A DNA stretch of 64,000 nt from Vicingaceae bacterium (GCA_018402765.1 JAGYIE010000002.1:620001-684000); one strand, 5' to 3'; shown: positions 6,510-16,315, numbered from the stretch's first letter. Notes: generated by a model not told the origin, from the sequence alone. Made by a program: numbers and translations.

Positions 6510-6528
6510 TGCTCAATTTTATTGAACT

Positions 6529-8325
6529 ATGGAGCACATTCGCAACTTTTGTATCATCGCACACATTGATCATGGTAAAAGCACATTAGCAGACAGAATG
6601 CTACAGCAGACCAATACGATTACAGAACGTGAACTTCAAGCGCAAACGCTTGATGATATGGATTTGGAGCGAGAAAGAGGCATAACTATTAAGAGTCATG
6701 CTATTCAAATGGATTATGAACAAGATGGTAAGAAGTACACCCTTAACCTTATTGATACTCCTGGACACGTTGATTTTTCTTATGAAGTTTCTCGTTCCAT
6801 TGCAGCATGTGAAGGAGCCCTGTTAATAGTTGATGCAGCTCAAGGAATACAAGCACAAACTATTTCGAATCTTTACTTGGCATTAGAGCATGATTTGGAA
6901 ATTATACCAGTTTTAAATAAGATTGATTTGCCTTCGGCTAATCCTGAAGAAGTAAAAGATCAAATAGTCGATTTGATTGGGTGTAATAGAGATGATATTC
7001 TTTCTGCTTCTGGTAAAACAGGAATGGGTGTAGATAAAATATTAGAGGCCATAGTTGCTAGAGTTCCCCATCCTGTTGGCGACCCAAATGCACCGCTTCA
7101 GGCATTAATATTTGACTCTGTATTCGACTCGTACAGAGGGATAAATGCTTTTTTTAAGGTGGTTAATGGAGAAATTAAAAAGGGAGATAAGGTAAAATTC
7201 GTTAACACTGGAAAAACGTATTTTGCTGATGAGATAGGTACACTCAGATTAAAGCAACAACCCAAAAGTGTAGTTAAGACTGGCGATGTTGGTTATATTA
7301 TATCAGGAATTAAAGTAGCGAAAGAAGTTAAAGTGGGTGACACGATTACCACACTAGAGAATCCTTGTGATTCTGCAATTCAGGGTTTTGAAGATGTAAA
7401 ACCAATGGTTTTTGCAGGGATATATCCGGTTGATACAGACGAGTATGAGGAGTTGCGTGATGCAATGGAAAAATTACAGCTAAATGATGCGTCATTAACC
7501 TTTGAGCCAGAATCATCTGCAGCATTAGGATTCGGTTTTCGATGTGGATTTTTGGGTATGCTTCACATGGAAATTATCCAAGAACGATTGGAGCGAGAAT
7601 TTAATATGACAGTTATAACAACTGTTCCTAACGTATCTTACCATGCTTATTTAGTTCGGAATCCTGAAGAGCGAATTTTGATAAACAATCCTTCTGACTT
7701 ACCTGAAGCGACAATTTTAGAGCGAGTAGAAGAGCCATATATTAAAGCCCAGATTATTACGAAGTCTGATTTTGTGGGAACTGTAATGAGTTTATGTATC
7801 GACAAAAGAGGTGAACTCAAAAATCAGGTTTACTTAACACCTGAGCGCGTGGAGTTGACTTTTGAGATTCCATTAGCTGAGATTGTATTCGACTTCTATG
7901 ATAAACTTAAAACTATTTCTAAAGGGTATGCTTCTTTTGATTACCACCCAATGGGTTATAGAGAGTCTAAACTTGTAAAAATGGATCTTCTATTAAATGG
8001 AGATCAGGTAGATGCTTTATCAGCTTTAATTCATAAAGACAAAGCATTTGACTTAGGCAAGAGAATATGTTTAAAGTTGAGAGAGCTACTGCCTCGTCAG
8101 CAATTCGATATTGCTATACAAGCAGCTATTGGTGCAAAAATTATTGCTAGAGAAACAGTAAAAGCCCTGCGAAAAGATGTAACCGCAAAATGTTATGGAG
8201 GGGATATTTCAAGAAAGCGAAAGTTGTTAGAGAAGCAAAAGGCCGGTAAAAAGAGAATGCGCCAGATTGGTAGTGTTGAAGTGCCGCAAAATGCATTTAT
8301 GGCAGTCTTAAAGCTTGATGACTAA
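6529..8325 (+). CDS. lepA: elongation factor 4 (LepA), translational GTPase
   Basis: This 598-residue GTPase binds ribosomes and promotes back-translocation or rescue of stalled ribosomes. The G1 loop AHIDHGKS is at residues 11-18. The G3 motif DTPGH is near 77 and the G4 motif NKID near 131. EF-G-like domains II, III and V follow. The LepA-specific C-terminal domain ends with [20 protein letters not shown] and VEVPQNAF. The length is standard. The ATG at 6529 starts directly at the conserved N-terminus. The gene is monocistronic and lies between the GIY-YIG array and a sigma factor operon. Confidence 0.98.
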   Translation: MEHIRNFCIIAHIDHGKSTLADRMLQQTNTITERELQAQTLDDMDLERERGITIKSHAIQMDYEQDGKKYTLNLIDTPGHVDFSYEVSRSIAACEGALLIVDAAQGIQAQTISNLYLALEHDLEIIPVLNKIDLPSANPEEVKDQIVDLIGCNRDDILSASGKTGMGVDKILEAIVARVPHPVGDPNAPLQALIFDSVFDSYRGINAFFKVVNGEIKKGDKVKFVNTGKTYFADEIGTLRLKQQPKSVVKTGDVGYIISGIKVAKEVKVGDTITTLENPCDSAIQGFEDVKPMVFAGIYPVDTDEYEELRDAMEKLQLNDASLTFEPESSAALGFGFRCGFLGMLHMEIIQERLEREFNMTVITTVPNVSYHAYLVRNPEERILINNPSDLPEATILERVEEPYIKAQIITKSDFVGTVMSLCIDKRGELKNQVYLTPERVELTFEIPLAEIVFDFYDKLKTISKGYASFDYHPMGYRESKLVKMDLLLNGDQVDALSALIHKDKAFDLGKRICLKLRELLPRQQFDIAIQAAIGAKIIARETVKALRKDVTAKCYGGDISRKRKLLEKQKAGKKRMRQIGSVEVPQNAFMAVLKLDD

Positions 8326-8381
8326 ATTGTTATAAATTAATTCATTTCAATAGTAACTTTTTTGCTACCTTGTTCGTTCCA

Positions 8382-8395
8382 AGAGCAAATGCTCT
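8382..8395 (+). other. inverted repeat in the leader of the ECF sigma gene
   Basis: AGAGCA-AA-TGCTCT, a 6-bp hairpin or operator-like repeat, lies 9 bases upstream of the sigma factor start and is followed by five A. It could be a regulator site or a small RNA hairpin near the ribosome binding region; the role is unknown. Confidence 0.4.
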
Positions 8396-8403
8396 AAAAA
8401 GGG

Positions 8404-8889
8404 ATGACCAAATCAGACTATAACCAAAGCGTAAAAGACAATTCTGATAGTATTTATCGGTTTGTATTAAAGAATATCGGTGACGCCGACAAGGCAAAAG
8501 ATATTGTACAGGATACGTATGTCAAGCTTTGGGCAAAAAATGAAGATGTAGATCCTTTGAAGGTAAAATCCTACTTATTTACAGTGGCATATCGAACCAT
8601 GATTGACGTGATTCGAAGAGATAAAAAGCAAACGAGATTTGATGCCGTTAGTGAGCAAGCTTATGGCTACGAAGATGGATACTCAGATTTGAAGGAGATA
8701 TTGCAGCAAGCTATTCGTCAGCTTCCGGAAGTTCAGCGGAGTGCTATTATGCTTCGAGATTATGAAGGATATTCATACAAAGAAATTGGAGACATATTAT
8801 CACTTAATGAGTCACAAGTTAAAGTGTACATATTTAGAAGTAGAGCATTTCTAAAAAAGTATCTAATTAGTATCGAAAACGTTCTGTAA
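8404..8889 (+). CDS. ECF-type RNA polymerase sigma factor
   Basis: This 161-residue protein has sigma-70 region 2 (YRFVLKNIGDADKAKDIVQDTYVKLW, about residues 17-45, with the -10 binding helix) and region 4 (LPEVQRSAIMLRDYEGYSYKEIGDIL, about 110-140, helix-turn-helix for the -35 element). It lacks regions 1 and 3, as expected for group 4 sigma factors. Its stop codon overlaps the next start by one base (TAATG), so the two genes are co-translated. The following gene is a membrane protein with cytosolic N-terminus, the usual position for the partner anti-sigma factor. Confidence 0.92.
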   Translation: MTKSDYNQSVKDNSDSIYRFVLKNIGDADKAKDIVQDTYVKLWAKNEDVDPLKVKSYLFTVAYRTMIDVIRRDKKQTRFDAVSEQAYGYEDGYSDLKEILQQAIRQLPEVQRSAIMLRDYEGYSYKEIGDILSLNESQVKVYIFRSRAFLKKYLISIENVL

Positions 8890-9959
8890 TGCAAGAGATT
8901 ACTCTATATAATTATGAGGCATTTATGTTGGATTTCTATGATGGAAATTTGGACGTTGTTCAAACAGAACAGTTGATGGATTTTCTAGAATTACATCCTG
9001 AATTAAAAGCTGATTTTGAAAGTTTCGACTCAATAACTTTAACTAGTGATGTGTTTGCTTTTCCAGATCAAGAGTTATTGCTTATCGATAACGAAGCTTT
9101 TAAGTCTAAAATTACAACGGACAATTGCGACGCTTATAGTATTGCTTTTTATGAGGGTCTTTTGACCGATGATAAAAAAGAAGAATTGTTGTTGTTTTTA
9201 GCAACTAATCCTTCCTTTAATCTAATACACAATACCTACGCAAAGACTTATTTACCTCAAGAAACTATTGTCTTTGAAAGTAAGAAGTCATTAATTCACC
9301 AAGAGCCAAAAATTATTTATGCCTTTTTTAAGTATTCTGCTATTGCAGCAGGATTAATTTGGGGAGCATTTCTGATTAACAAGCCTGAGAAAGTATATTA
9401 TTATGAAGCCATTGAGGCCATTGCAGAGATAGAACTTCAAGATAATTTTGATACTAGTTTCGATAGACTTATTGCTGTGGTTAATGCATCAACTAATTCT
9501 AGTACAAACGCTATTGAAAAGCCCGCGGGAATCAGTACTGATTTAATTCAGCCGAAAATACAAACCATTGACCAGAATAAAATAAATATGGGTAAAACGG
9601 TCTTGGAAAACCTTTCGGAGGACACAAAGAAAGAAAAACCAATAGAAGTTCTGGGTCAAATTGAAATAAAAGAAGTTAGTGTAGATGTTAATCAAACTGA
9701 CTTGGCAATTCAAAATGTCAGTAATTCAGAAGTGCCTAAACAGACAAAATTTAAAGAATATACTTCGGTTGGAGGCCTTGCTATGAATGTTATTAAAAAG
9801 GATTTACTTAAGAATAGACCTGTAATCCAAGCGATAGCAGATGAAATTACTGCAGCCACAAATAAAAAAGTTAAAGTAATTGCAAAAATGGGATTAACTA
9901 AAAAAGTAGAAGAATTTGCATTAGAAATTGGAAATTTCAGTATATCAAGAAAATATTAA
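8889..9959 (+). CDS. probable anti-sigma factor or sigma-linked membrane protein
   Basis: This 356-residue protein contains two related N-terminal segments of ~45 residues (around 6-50 and 76-118), each of the form 'Y...FYDG.L......L..FL..HPEL', a pattern common in Bacteroidota proteins encoded behind ECF sigma genes. One membrane segment lies at about 147-165 (KYSAIAAGLIWGAFLI). The remaining ~190 residues would be periplasmic, low in complexity and rich in Lys/Glu/Asn. No zinc anti-sigma HxxxCxxC motif is present. Coupling to the sigma gene and the topology suggest an anti-sigma role; this is inference. Confidence 0.7.
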   Translation: MQEITLYNYEAFMLDFYDGNLDVVQTEQLMDFLELHPELKADFESFDSITLTSDVFAFPDQELLLIDNEAFKSKITTDNCDAYSIAFYEGLLTDDKKEELLLFLATNPSFNLIHNTYAKTYLPQETIVFESKKSLIHQEPKIIYAFFKYSAIAAGLIWGAFLINKPEKVYYYEAIEAIAEIELQDNFDTSFDRLIAVVNASTNSSTNAIEKPAGISTDLIQPKIQTIDQNKINMGKTVLENLSEDTKKEKPIEVLGQIEIKEVSVDVNQTDLAIQNVSNSEVPKQTKFKEYTSVGGLAMNVIKKDLLKNRPVIQAIADEITAATNKKVKVIAKMGLTKKVEEFALEIGNFSISRKY

Positions 9960-10021
9960 TTATACGCTGTAACATTATTAAATGATGGGTCGTTTCATTA
10001 AAGAACCAAAAAAGTATAATC

Positions 10022-10846
10022 ATGAAAAAAGGAACATTATTACTAGGGGGATTGCTAATCGGATTATTTTCAATTGCTACAGAAGTAGATACAACAAAAA
10101 TAACCTTTAAAGGAAAACATATCTTAATTATCGCTGGCAATGATAGCACAGAAATTGTTTTAGGTGATTCTCTGGATTTACCTAAAAAGAAAAAGATTAG
10201 AGATAGTCATTGGGCAGGATTTGATTTAGGAGTAAATGGATTTTTAACTACAAGCGGATCGACATCTCTTAATGCAAAAGATGCCTTTTTAGATTTGAAT
10301 TATGCAAAATCAGTGGTGGTTAACTTGAATCCTTTTGAGAAGTATATTCCAATTGCAGGAGATCGCTTTGGCATTTTAACCGGATTAGGGTTTCAATTTA
10401 ATAATTACGACTTAAAAACGGATAATCGTTTGATTACAATACCTGGAACAGACTCTACAAAAAGCCAGTTTGGATTTGATACGATCAATATGGGATCAGT
10501 TTCTAAAAATAAATTTAAAGCTACATACCTAACTGTTCCAATTTTATTTGAATATAACGATGCTAAATTGGCGAGGAAAGGATTTCATTTTTCAGCAGGG
10601 ATGGTTTTTGGCTATAGAATTGGATCTAAGAATAAAATGAAGTACGCAACACCTGGTGGAAATGATAAAAAAGATAAATACAGAGAAGACTTTAATCTAA
10701 ATCCTTTTAGCATGGCATTAACTACTAGAGTTGGGGTTGGATGGCTGAATTTATTTGCAACGTATAATTTATCTCCAATGTTTCAAAAAGATAGAGGACC
10801 AGAATTGTATCCATTTACAGTAGGATTAACACTATTAGATTTTTAA
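10022..10846 (+). CDS. outer membrane beta-barrel protein
   Basis: This 274-residue protein has a signal peptide (MKKGTLLLGGLLIGLFSIA) and then alternating hydrophobic/polar strands ending in an aromatic residue (TVGLTLLDF), typical of small Bacteroidota outer-membrane barrels of the PorT/OmpW-like type. It follows the sigma/anti-sigma pair by 62 bases and is followed by a strong terminator, so the three genes probably form one operon in which the sigma factor controls an envelope function. The substrate or partner is unknown. Confidence 0.75.
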   Translation: MKKGTLLLGGLLIGLFSIATEVDTTKITFKGKHILIIAGNDSTEIVLGDSLDLPKKKKIRDSHWAGFDLGVNGFLTTSGSTSLNAKDAFLDLNYAKSVVVNLNPFEKYIPIAGDRFGILTGLGFQFNNYDLKTDNRLITIPGTDSTKSQFGFDTINMGSVSKNKFKATYLTVPILFEYNDAKLARKGFHFSAGMVFGYRIGSKNKMKYATPGGNDKKDKYREDFNLNPFSMALTTRVGVGWLNLFATYNLSPMFQKDRGPELYPFTVGLTLLDF

Positions 10847-10867
10847 TACGAACAGACTTAAAATTTG

Positions 10868-10895
10868 GCCCGAAGTTGTTATAACAGCTTCGGGC
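10868..10895 (+). terminator. terminator of the ECF sigma operon
   Basis: GCCCGAAG pairs with CTTCGGGC, with an additional inner TGTT/AACA pairing, followed by TTTGTTTTAT. Confidence 0.88.
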
Positions 10896-10936
10896 TTTGT
10901 TTTATAAATAAATTCGCTTAAAAATATGGATTTCTA

Positions 10937-10944
10937 TACCTTTG
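10937..10944 (+). promoter_or_regulatory. -7 promoter box of the carboxylase gene
   Basis: TACCTTTG lies 22 bases upstream of the start codon at 10967; a TTCG 20 bases further upstream may serve as the -33 element. Confidence 0.5.
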
Positions 10945-10966
10945 GTAATCAAAAAATGAACAATCA

Positions 10967-12511
10967 ATGAAAGACAAAATAGAAGAATTAGATAAAAAAA
11001 TTGCCGAAGCTCATTTAGGTGGAGGAGAAAAGAGAATTCAAGCGCAGCATGCCAAAAATAAATTGACTGCTAGAGAGCGTGTTCACTTTTTGTTGGATGA
11101 AGGTTCTTTTGAAGAAATTGGCATGTTAGTGACACATAGAAGCACTAACTTTGGGCTAGATAGTCAAGTTGTTTTAGGAGATGGAGTAGTAACAGGATAT
11201 GGAACAATTCACGGACGATTGGTTTACGTTTTTGCGCAAGATTTTACTGTTTTGGGAGGTTCTCTAGCAGAGGCTCATGCTGAAAAAATTTGTAAGGTTA
11301 TGGATTTGGCAATGAAAAATGGAGCTCCCGTAATCGGATTGAATGATTCTGGAGGTGCTCGTATTCAAGAGGGTGTTGTTTCATTAGGTGGTTATGCCGA
11401 TATCTTTTATAGAAATACTAAGGCAAGCGGGGTAATTCCTCAGCTGTCTGCTATTATGGGACCTTGCGCCGGCGGCGCTGTATACTCTCCGGCATTAACA
11501 GATTTTATAATGATGGTTGAGAAAACCTCTTACATGTTTGTTACAGGACCAAATGTAGTAAAAACAGTTACCCATGAAGATGTCTCATCAGAAGATTTAG
11601 GTGGAGCATCAGCACATTCAGTAAAGTCAGGAGTTACTCATTTTACTTATGCAAACGAAATTGCTTGTATAAATGGATTGAAGAGATTGTTGTCTTATGT
11701 TCCACAAAACTGTGAGGAAGATGCTCCTTCAGTTCCTTATAAATCAAATGGGTCTGAAAAGAGAGAAGTCTTAAACACTATTATACCCGAGAATGCAAAT
11801 CAGCCATATGATATCAGAGACGTGATAAATGGTGTAATAGATGGTGATACTTTCCATGAAGTTCACAAAGATTTTGCAGAGAATATTGTTGTTGGTTTTG
11901 CTCGTTTGGCGGGGAAATCAATTGGCATTGTTGCTAATCAGCCTGCATTCTTAGCAGGGGTTTTAGATATTAATAGTTCTACAAAGGCGGCTCGATTTGT
12001 TCGTTTTTGCGATTGCTTTAATATTCCATTATTGGTATTTGAAGATGTTCCAGGATTTTTGCCCGGTACCGATCAAGAATGGAATGCTATTATAACCAAT
12101 GGAGCAAAATTATTATATGCTTTTAGTGAGGCTACCGTTCCTCGCATTACAGTAATTACCCGAAAGGCTTATGGTGGAGCTTACGATGTAATGAACTCGA
12201 AGCACATTGGAGCTGATATGAATTATGCTTGGCCATCTGCTGAAATTGCTGTTATGGGAGCAAAAGGTGCCGCTGAAATTATTTTTAGAAAAGAAATAGC
12301 GGAAGCAGAGGATAGTGAAGCGAAACTTATCGAAAAAGAAGCGGCCTACGCCGAAATGTTCGCCAATCCTTATAATGCAGCTGCTAGAGGTTATATCGAT
12401 GAGGTAATAAAGCCTGAAGATACTAGAGAGAAATTAATTAAGGCATTTAAAATGCTTGAAAATAAGGTTGATGTATTGCCAAAAAAGAAGCACGGTAATA
12501 TACCATTATAA
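10967..12511 (+). CDS. acyl-CoA carboxylase beta subunit (carboxyltransferase)
   Basis: This 514-residue carboxyltransferase of the propionyl-CoA/methylmalonyl-CoA family transfers CO2 between biotin and an acyl-CoA. Both crotonase-like halves are complete. The N-terminal half has NDSGGARIQEGV and GPCAGGAVYSPA, which form the acyl-CoA oxyanion sites. The C-terminal half has DVPGFLPGTDQE, KAYGGAYDVM and AEIAVMGAKGA. Such proteins work with a biotin carrier and either a biotin carboxylase (PccB) or a membrane decarboxylase (MmdA); neither partner is in this window, so the exact complex stays open. It has its own promoter and terminator. Confidence 0.92.
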   Translation: MKDKIEELDKKIAEAHLGGGEKRIQAQHAKNKLTARERVHFLLDEGSFEEIGMLVTHRSTNFGLDSQVVLGDGVVTGYGTIHGRLVYVFAQDFTVLGGSLAEAHAEKICKVMDLAMKNGAPVIGLNDSGGARIQEGVVSLGGYADIFYRNTKASGVIPQLSAIMGPCAGGAVYSPALTDFIMMVEKTSYMFVTGPNVVKTVTHEDVSSEDLGGASAHSVKSGVTHFTYANEIACINGLKRLLSYVPQNCEEDAPSVPYKSNGSEKREVLNTIIPENANQPYDIRDVINGVIDGDTFHEVHKDFAENIVVGFARLAGKSIGIVANQPAFLAGVLDINSSTKAARFVRFCDCFNIPLLVFEDVPGFLPGTDQEWNAIITNGAKLLYAFSEATVPRITVITRKAYGGAYDVMNSKHIGADMNYAWPSAEIAVMGAKGAAEIIFRKEIAEAEDSEAKLIEKEAAYAEMFANPYNAAARGYIDEVIKPEDTREKLIKAFKMLENKVDVLPKKKHGNIPL

Positions 12512-12534
12512 CAATACGAGGCAAAAGGGTTAGA

Positions 12535-12563
12535 AATCCTGCTCATTTATGGGCAGGATTTTT
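12535..12563 (+). terminator. terminator of the carboxylase gene
   Basis: AATCCTGCTCA pairs with TGGGCAGGATT (one G-T pair) around TTTA, followed directly by T's. Confidence 0.9.
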
Positions 12564-12641
12564 GCATTTTTATAAAAACAGCTCATCGAATGAATTCTCT
12601 TGTTAATCCCCTTTTTCATATCTTTAACTTCGTAAAAACCT

Positions 12642-13304
12642 ATGACCATTTTGAAAACTCGACTCTTAATTATTGATGACCATCAATTGGTGCTTGATGG
12701 ACTTGCCGCCATTGTAAAAGATTTGGACAATGTTGAACTTATAGGCACTGCATCAAACGGCAAAGAAGGACTTTTTTTAATTGATGCACTTAAACCTGAT
12801 GTTGTAATGTCTGACATTGATATGCCAATAATGAATGGCATCCAATTAGCTACTACATTAAAAAAGGAATATCCTACAGTTAAACTCATGATACTTACCA
12901 TGCATAATGAACCTTCACTCATCAATAAGTTGATGGAGCTTGGTGTTGACGGATACTTATTAAAGAATGCTAATAGGAGTGACCTTATCGCCGGTGTCTT
13001 AAAAATGGTCAAGGGCGAGACTTTTTTTCCTTTTTTTAATCCAAATTTAACCAGTTCCCATCAATCTTCACACTTGCCATTTTCTCAAGAGGCAGAAACG
13101 GTTGTAATATCACGTCTTACAACAAGAGAAATAGAAATTTTAAGGGTTATTGCTGAGGGCTATACGAACAATGAAATCGGAGATCAATTGTTTATTTCAC
13201 ACAGAACTTTAGATACTCATCGTACTAATTTGATGAAAAAATTAGAGGTACACAATATTAATGGCTTAGTAAAGTTTGCAACAAAGAACGGATTAGTGTC
13301 TTAA
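12642..13304 (+). CDS. NarL/LuxR-type response regulator, orphan
   Basis: This 220-residue regulator has a receiver domain (residues 1-~125; acidic pair D12-D13, phosphoacceptor D58 in MSDIDMP, conserved K after LLKN) and a C-terminal LuxR-type helix-turn-helix (about 155-220; LTTREIEILRVIAEGYTNNE and HRTLDTHRTNLMKKL). It should bind DNA as a phosphorylated dimer. No histidine kinase is encoded nearby, so its partner is elsewhere. A TAACTTCG box at 12625-12632 lies close to the start codon and may be the -7 element, giving a very short leader. Confidence 0.92.
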   Translation: MTILKTRLLIIDDHQLVLDGLAAIVKDLDNVELIGTASNGKEGLFLIDALKPDVVMSDIDMPIMNGIQLATTLKKEYPTVKLMILTMHNEPSLINKLMELGVDGYLLKNANRSDLIAGVLKMVKGETFFPFFNPNLTSSHQSSHLPFSQEAETVVISRLTTREIEILRVIAEGYTNNEIGDQLFISHRTLDTHRTNLMKKLEVHNINGLVKFATKNGLVS

Positions 13305-13373
13305 AATTTAACATAATGTGATTAAAAACCCTGCTATAATTAATTAACTTTAATCATATTAAAATTAATTCAC

Positions 13374-13979
13374 ATGAGATCAATTAAATTATTACTTTTC
13401 TTAGGATTTGGGTTTATTATTTTTTCAGCTTTTATAGCAAGTGGGTCTCTAGATATTGGTGACTTAGCACCAATGCAATCTACTAAAATGCAATCTACAA
13501 ATGGTGAAATGATTAGTTTATTAGATGTTAAAGCAGCTAATGGATTACTTGTTATTTTTACGTGCAATACCTGTCCATTCGTTATGGCTTGGGAAGATCG
13601 CTATGCGAGCATTCAGCAAATGGCTAAAAAGAATAACATCGGTATTGTATTGATCAATTCAAATGAAGGTAAACGAGATAAAGATGACTCTTTTGACGAA
13701 ATGAAAAAGCATGCGAGACTGCAAGGTTTCACCGCGCCATATTTGGTGGATAAAGATTCTAAACTGGCCAATGCTTTCGGAGCTGCAACTACTCCGCATA
13801 TTTACTTATTTGATAAATCGATGAAGCTAGCCTATGTCGGTGCAATTGACGATAATTATAAGAGCGCCAGTGAGGCCGATAAGCATTACTTAAAAGATGC
13901 TGTGAATAATCTAATTGCAGGAAGGGCTATTAATCCGAATAAAACTAAAGCATTAGGTTGTAGTATTAAGCGTCCTTAG
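13374..13979 (+). CDS. exported thioredoxin-like/redoxin family protein
   Basis: This 201-residue protein has an N-terminal hydrophobic signal/anchor (MRSIKLLLFLGFGFIIFSAF) and then a redoxin/TlpA-like thioredoxin fold. The active site is C64-N-T-C67 in IFTCNTCPFV, and the cis-proline loop is ATTPHIYLF. Members of this group reduce disulfides in the periplasm or act in peroxide defence; the substrate is unknown. Its stop codon overlaps that of the convergent small gene at 13976 by three bases. Confidence 0.82.
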   Translation: MRSIKLLLFLGFGFIIFSAFIASGSLDIGDLAPMQSTKMQSTNGEMISLLDVKAANGLLVIFTCNTCPFVMAWEDRYASIQQMAKKNNIGIVLINSNEGKRDKDDSFDEMKKHARLQGFTAPYLVDKDSKLANAFGAATTPHIYLFDKSMKLAYVGAIDDNYKSASEADKHYLKDAVNNLIAGRAINPNKTKALGCSIKRP

Positions 13980-14215
13980 GCTTCTTCTATCCACTCACCT
14001 CTGTGTGGTTTGAGGTTATCGCGGACAAAAATCAAGTGTTCTTCATTGACATCTATATGAGCGATCGTATACAGTTGGCTAATTGTAATGGTACCTGAAT
14101 TAAAGGGGAGAATTGAATGTTTGTGAGCGAACTCTTCCAGATGAATAGCATGGTGCTCAGCTATCTTCTTAGATTCCATTCCTCTGAAATCCCATATCAT
14201 GCGGATAACTTTCAT
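13976..14215 (-). CDS. small conserved-looking protein of unknown function
   Basis: This 79-residue soluble protein has no signal peptide. It starts MKVIRMIWDFRG and continues with a His/Glu-rich helix (ESKKIAEHHAIHLEEFAHKH). Its ATG overlaps the TGA of the upstream minus-strand gene by four bases (ATGA), which indicates translational coupling and supports it as a real gene. I do not recognise the family. The histidine-rich helix could bind metal, but that is only a guess. Confidence 0.65.
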   Translation of the reverse strand: MKVIRMIWDFRGMESKKIAEHHAIHLEEFAHKHSILPFNSGTITISQLYTIAHIDVNEEHLIFVRDNLKPHRGEWIEEA

Positions 14216-14880
14216 TGATGGGTTAACATGTTTTGATGAAACTCTTTGATTGCGAGCCCATGAACGTAGGGATAAAGCAGAACATCTCTAAATTCTGATG
14301 CACTTTTGTATAAAGTAAAATGCGAAATACGCGTAAAGCCCTCGGGTGTTGCAGTCATTTCCATCCATTGTTTGCCTTGGGTTTTCCCACCTTTTACATA
14401 ACTATATTCAATTGTATGGTCTTTTTCTGAAAGTTTTGTTACTTCAAAAGCAACAGCCAAATTATAAAAACCTTTCAAGAGTTTTAGATTTACATAAAAA
14501 ACCTGACCCTCTTCAGCTCCTTGATAATCATCATTTTGATAGGATACTTTATTTGTTCTTTTAGAAATTAGACATCCAAAATTTAACATCTTTCCATTCC
14601 ATGACTTAGCAGGGCTAGTAGAGTTGTAATTTGCCCAAACCTCTTCCAAGGGCTTTAAAATTAAATAACTCTGATGGTGCTTTTTGTAAGTTTTATTTTC
14701 AGACGCATTATAGCTCCCTTTTACATCAATAAACTGGATAATTTTATTCGCTTTTTGCTGATTGATAAACGCTTTAACTTTTTTGAACTTAATTTCATTA
14801 AAGTTGATTGATAGGATGTTATCTTGGGCGGTTGCCAACAAACAAAATAAAAAAGTACAGAAGAATAGTCGTGCTTTCAT
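14212..14880 (-). CDS. exported protein of unknown function
   Basis: Starting at the second ATG (14880, MKARLFFCTFLFCLLATAQ), this gives a 222-residue protein with a clear signal peptide; the upstream ATG at 14895 would place five residues before it. The mature part has no motif I can name. The C-terminal region ('RISHFTLYKSASEFRDVLLY', then a helix) is reminiscent of SRPBCC/START-like proteins, but weakly. It is translationally coupled to the small gene at 13976. Confidence 0.65.
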   Translation of the reverse strand: MKARLFFCTFLFCLLATAQDNILSINFNEIKFKKVKAFINQQKANKIIQFIDVKGSYNASENKTYKKHHQSYLILKPLEEVWANYNSTSPAKSWNGKMLNFGCLISKRTNKVSYQNDDYQGAEEGQVFYVNLKLLKGFYNLAVAFEVTKLSEKDHTIEYSYVKGGKTQGKQWMEMTATPEGFTRISHFTLYKSASEFRDVLLYPYVHGLAIKEFHQNMLTHQ

Positions 14881-15032
14881 AAAATAGAGCGACAAAAGTA
14901 TATAAAAAAATCTTGCAGACTTTGCTCCATTAAAGTCACGTTAATTTAATAGTACGTTTAATAAAACTGAAGTTCTTATAAATTTCAATGGTAAAAAGGT
15001 GGTGTTTTTGTTTCTTTGCAAAAAAATAATTG

Positions 15033-16307
15033 ATGCGCGTATTAGTATTAGGATCTGGAGGTCGAGAACATGCTTTTGCATGGAAAATTGCACAAAGTAA
15101 AATGCTTGAACACTTATTCATCGCACCGGGAAACCCGGGAACTGCAAAATGTGGAACCAATGTTAACTTATCAATTAATGACTTTGATTCTATTAGAAAC
15201 TTTGTGATTAATGAGAAAATTGACTTAGTTGTAGTTGGTCCTGAAGATCCTTTAGTGAAGGGAATCGCTGATTATTTTGAATCAAATGAGCAATTAAAAT
15301 CAGTGGGGGTAGTCGGTCCGCATAAAAATGGAGCACAACTTGAAGGTAGTAAAGAGTTTGCGAAAGAGTTTCTCATCAATCATTCAATTCCAACTGCTAG
15401 ATATAAGAGTTTTGGCTCAACTGACCTAGCAGCATCTTATGCGTTTTTAGAGACGTTAAGTCCTCCATTTGTGCTTAAAGCGGATGGATTGGCTGGTGGA
15501 AAAGGTGTAGTAATTCCAGATAATATTAATGCTGCCAAACAAGAATTAAAGGAAATGTTACAAGACCAAAAGTTTGGTATCGCTAGTAGCAAAGTTGTTA
15601 TAGAAGAGTTTCTTAAGGGTATAGAAATGTCTGTTTTTGTGATGACAGATGGCAATAGTTACAAAATACTACCTGAAGCAAAAGACTATAAGCGGATAGG
15701 CGAGGGCGATGTGGGTCTAAATACTGGAGGTATGGGTGCAGTGTCTCCTGTTTCTTTTGTCGATGAAACCTTAATGAGGAAAATAGAGGATCGAATTATA
15801 AAACCATCAATAGAAGGTATAAGAAAAGATGGGTTAAATTATAAAGGGTTCCTATTTATAGGGTTAATGATCGTAGATGGTGAGCCATTTGTAATAGAAT
15901 ATAATGTTAGAATGGGTGACCCTGAAACGGAGGTAGTTTTTCCACGAATTAAATCGGATTTGCTAAGTCATTTAAGCGCAATTGCAAAAGGAACCCTAGA
16001 TCAAGAAACTATTGAAATTGACGACCGATCGGCAACAACAATTATGCTGGTTTCGCAAGGTTATCCTGAAGCTTACCAGAAAGGTAAAGAAATCATGGGA
16101 TTAGAGCATACGACTAATTGCCTTCTTTTTCATGCTGGAACAGCCATAGAAAACAACAAATTGGTGACAAATGGAGGGAGAGTTATGGCAGTTACAACCT
16201 ATGGAAATAATATGATAGATGCATTGGCATTAGGTTTTGACAATGTTCAACGTGTTCTTTTTGATGGAAAGAACTATCGAAAGGATATTGGTTTCGACTT
16301 AATTTAA
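15033..16307 (+). CDS. purD: phosphoribosylamine-glycine ligase (GAR synthetase)
   Basis: This 424-residue ATP-grasp enzyme joins glycine to phosphoribosylamine in step two of purine synthesis. It starts MRVLVLGSGGREHA, the classic PurD N-terminus; the TTG three bases upstream is not used. Other signatures are APGNPGTA, the ATP-grasp loop LKADGLAGGKGVVI, the TGGMGAVSP motif, and EYNVRMGDPETE with the metal-binding Glu and Asn. The length is normal. A second purine gene, purQ, lies 1.4 kb downstream. A terminator follows immediately. Confidence 0.98.
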   Translation: MRVLVLGSGGREHAFAWKIAQSKMLEHLFIAPGNPGTAKCGTNVNLSINDFDSIRNFVINEKIDLVVVGPEDPLVKGIADYFESNEQLKSVGVVGPHKNGAQLEGSKEFAKEFLINHSIPTARYKSFGSTDLAASYAFLETLSPPFVLKADGLAGGKGVVIPDNINAAKQELKEMLQDQKFGIASSKVVIEEFLKGIEMSVFVMTDGNSYKILPEAKDYKRIGEGDVGLNTGGMGAVSPVSFVDETLMRKIEDRIIKPSIEGIRKDGLNYKGFLFIGLMIVDGEPFVIEYNVRMGDPETEVVFPRIKSDLLSHLSAIAKGTLDQETIEIDDRSATTIMLVSQGYPEAYQKGKEIMGLEHTTNCLLFHAGTAIENNKLVTNGGRVMAVTTYGNNMIDALALGFDNVQRVLFDGKNYRKDIGFDLI

Positions 16308-16315
16308 AAATAAAC

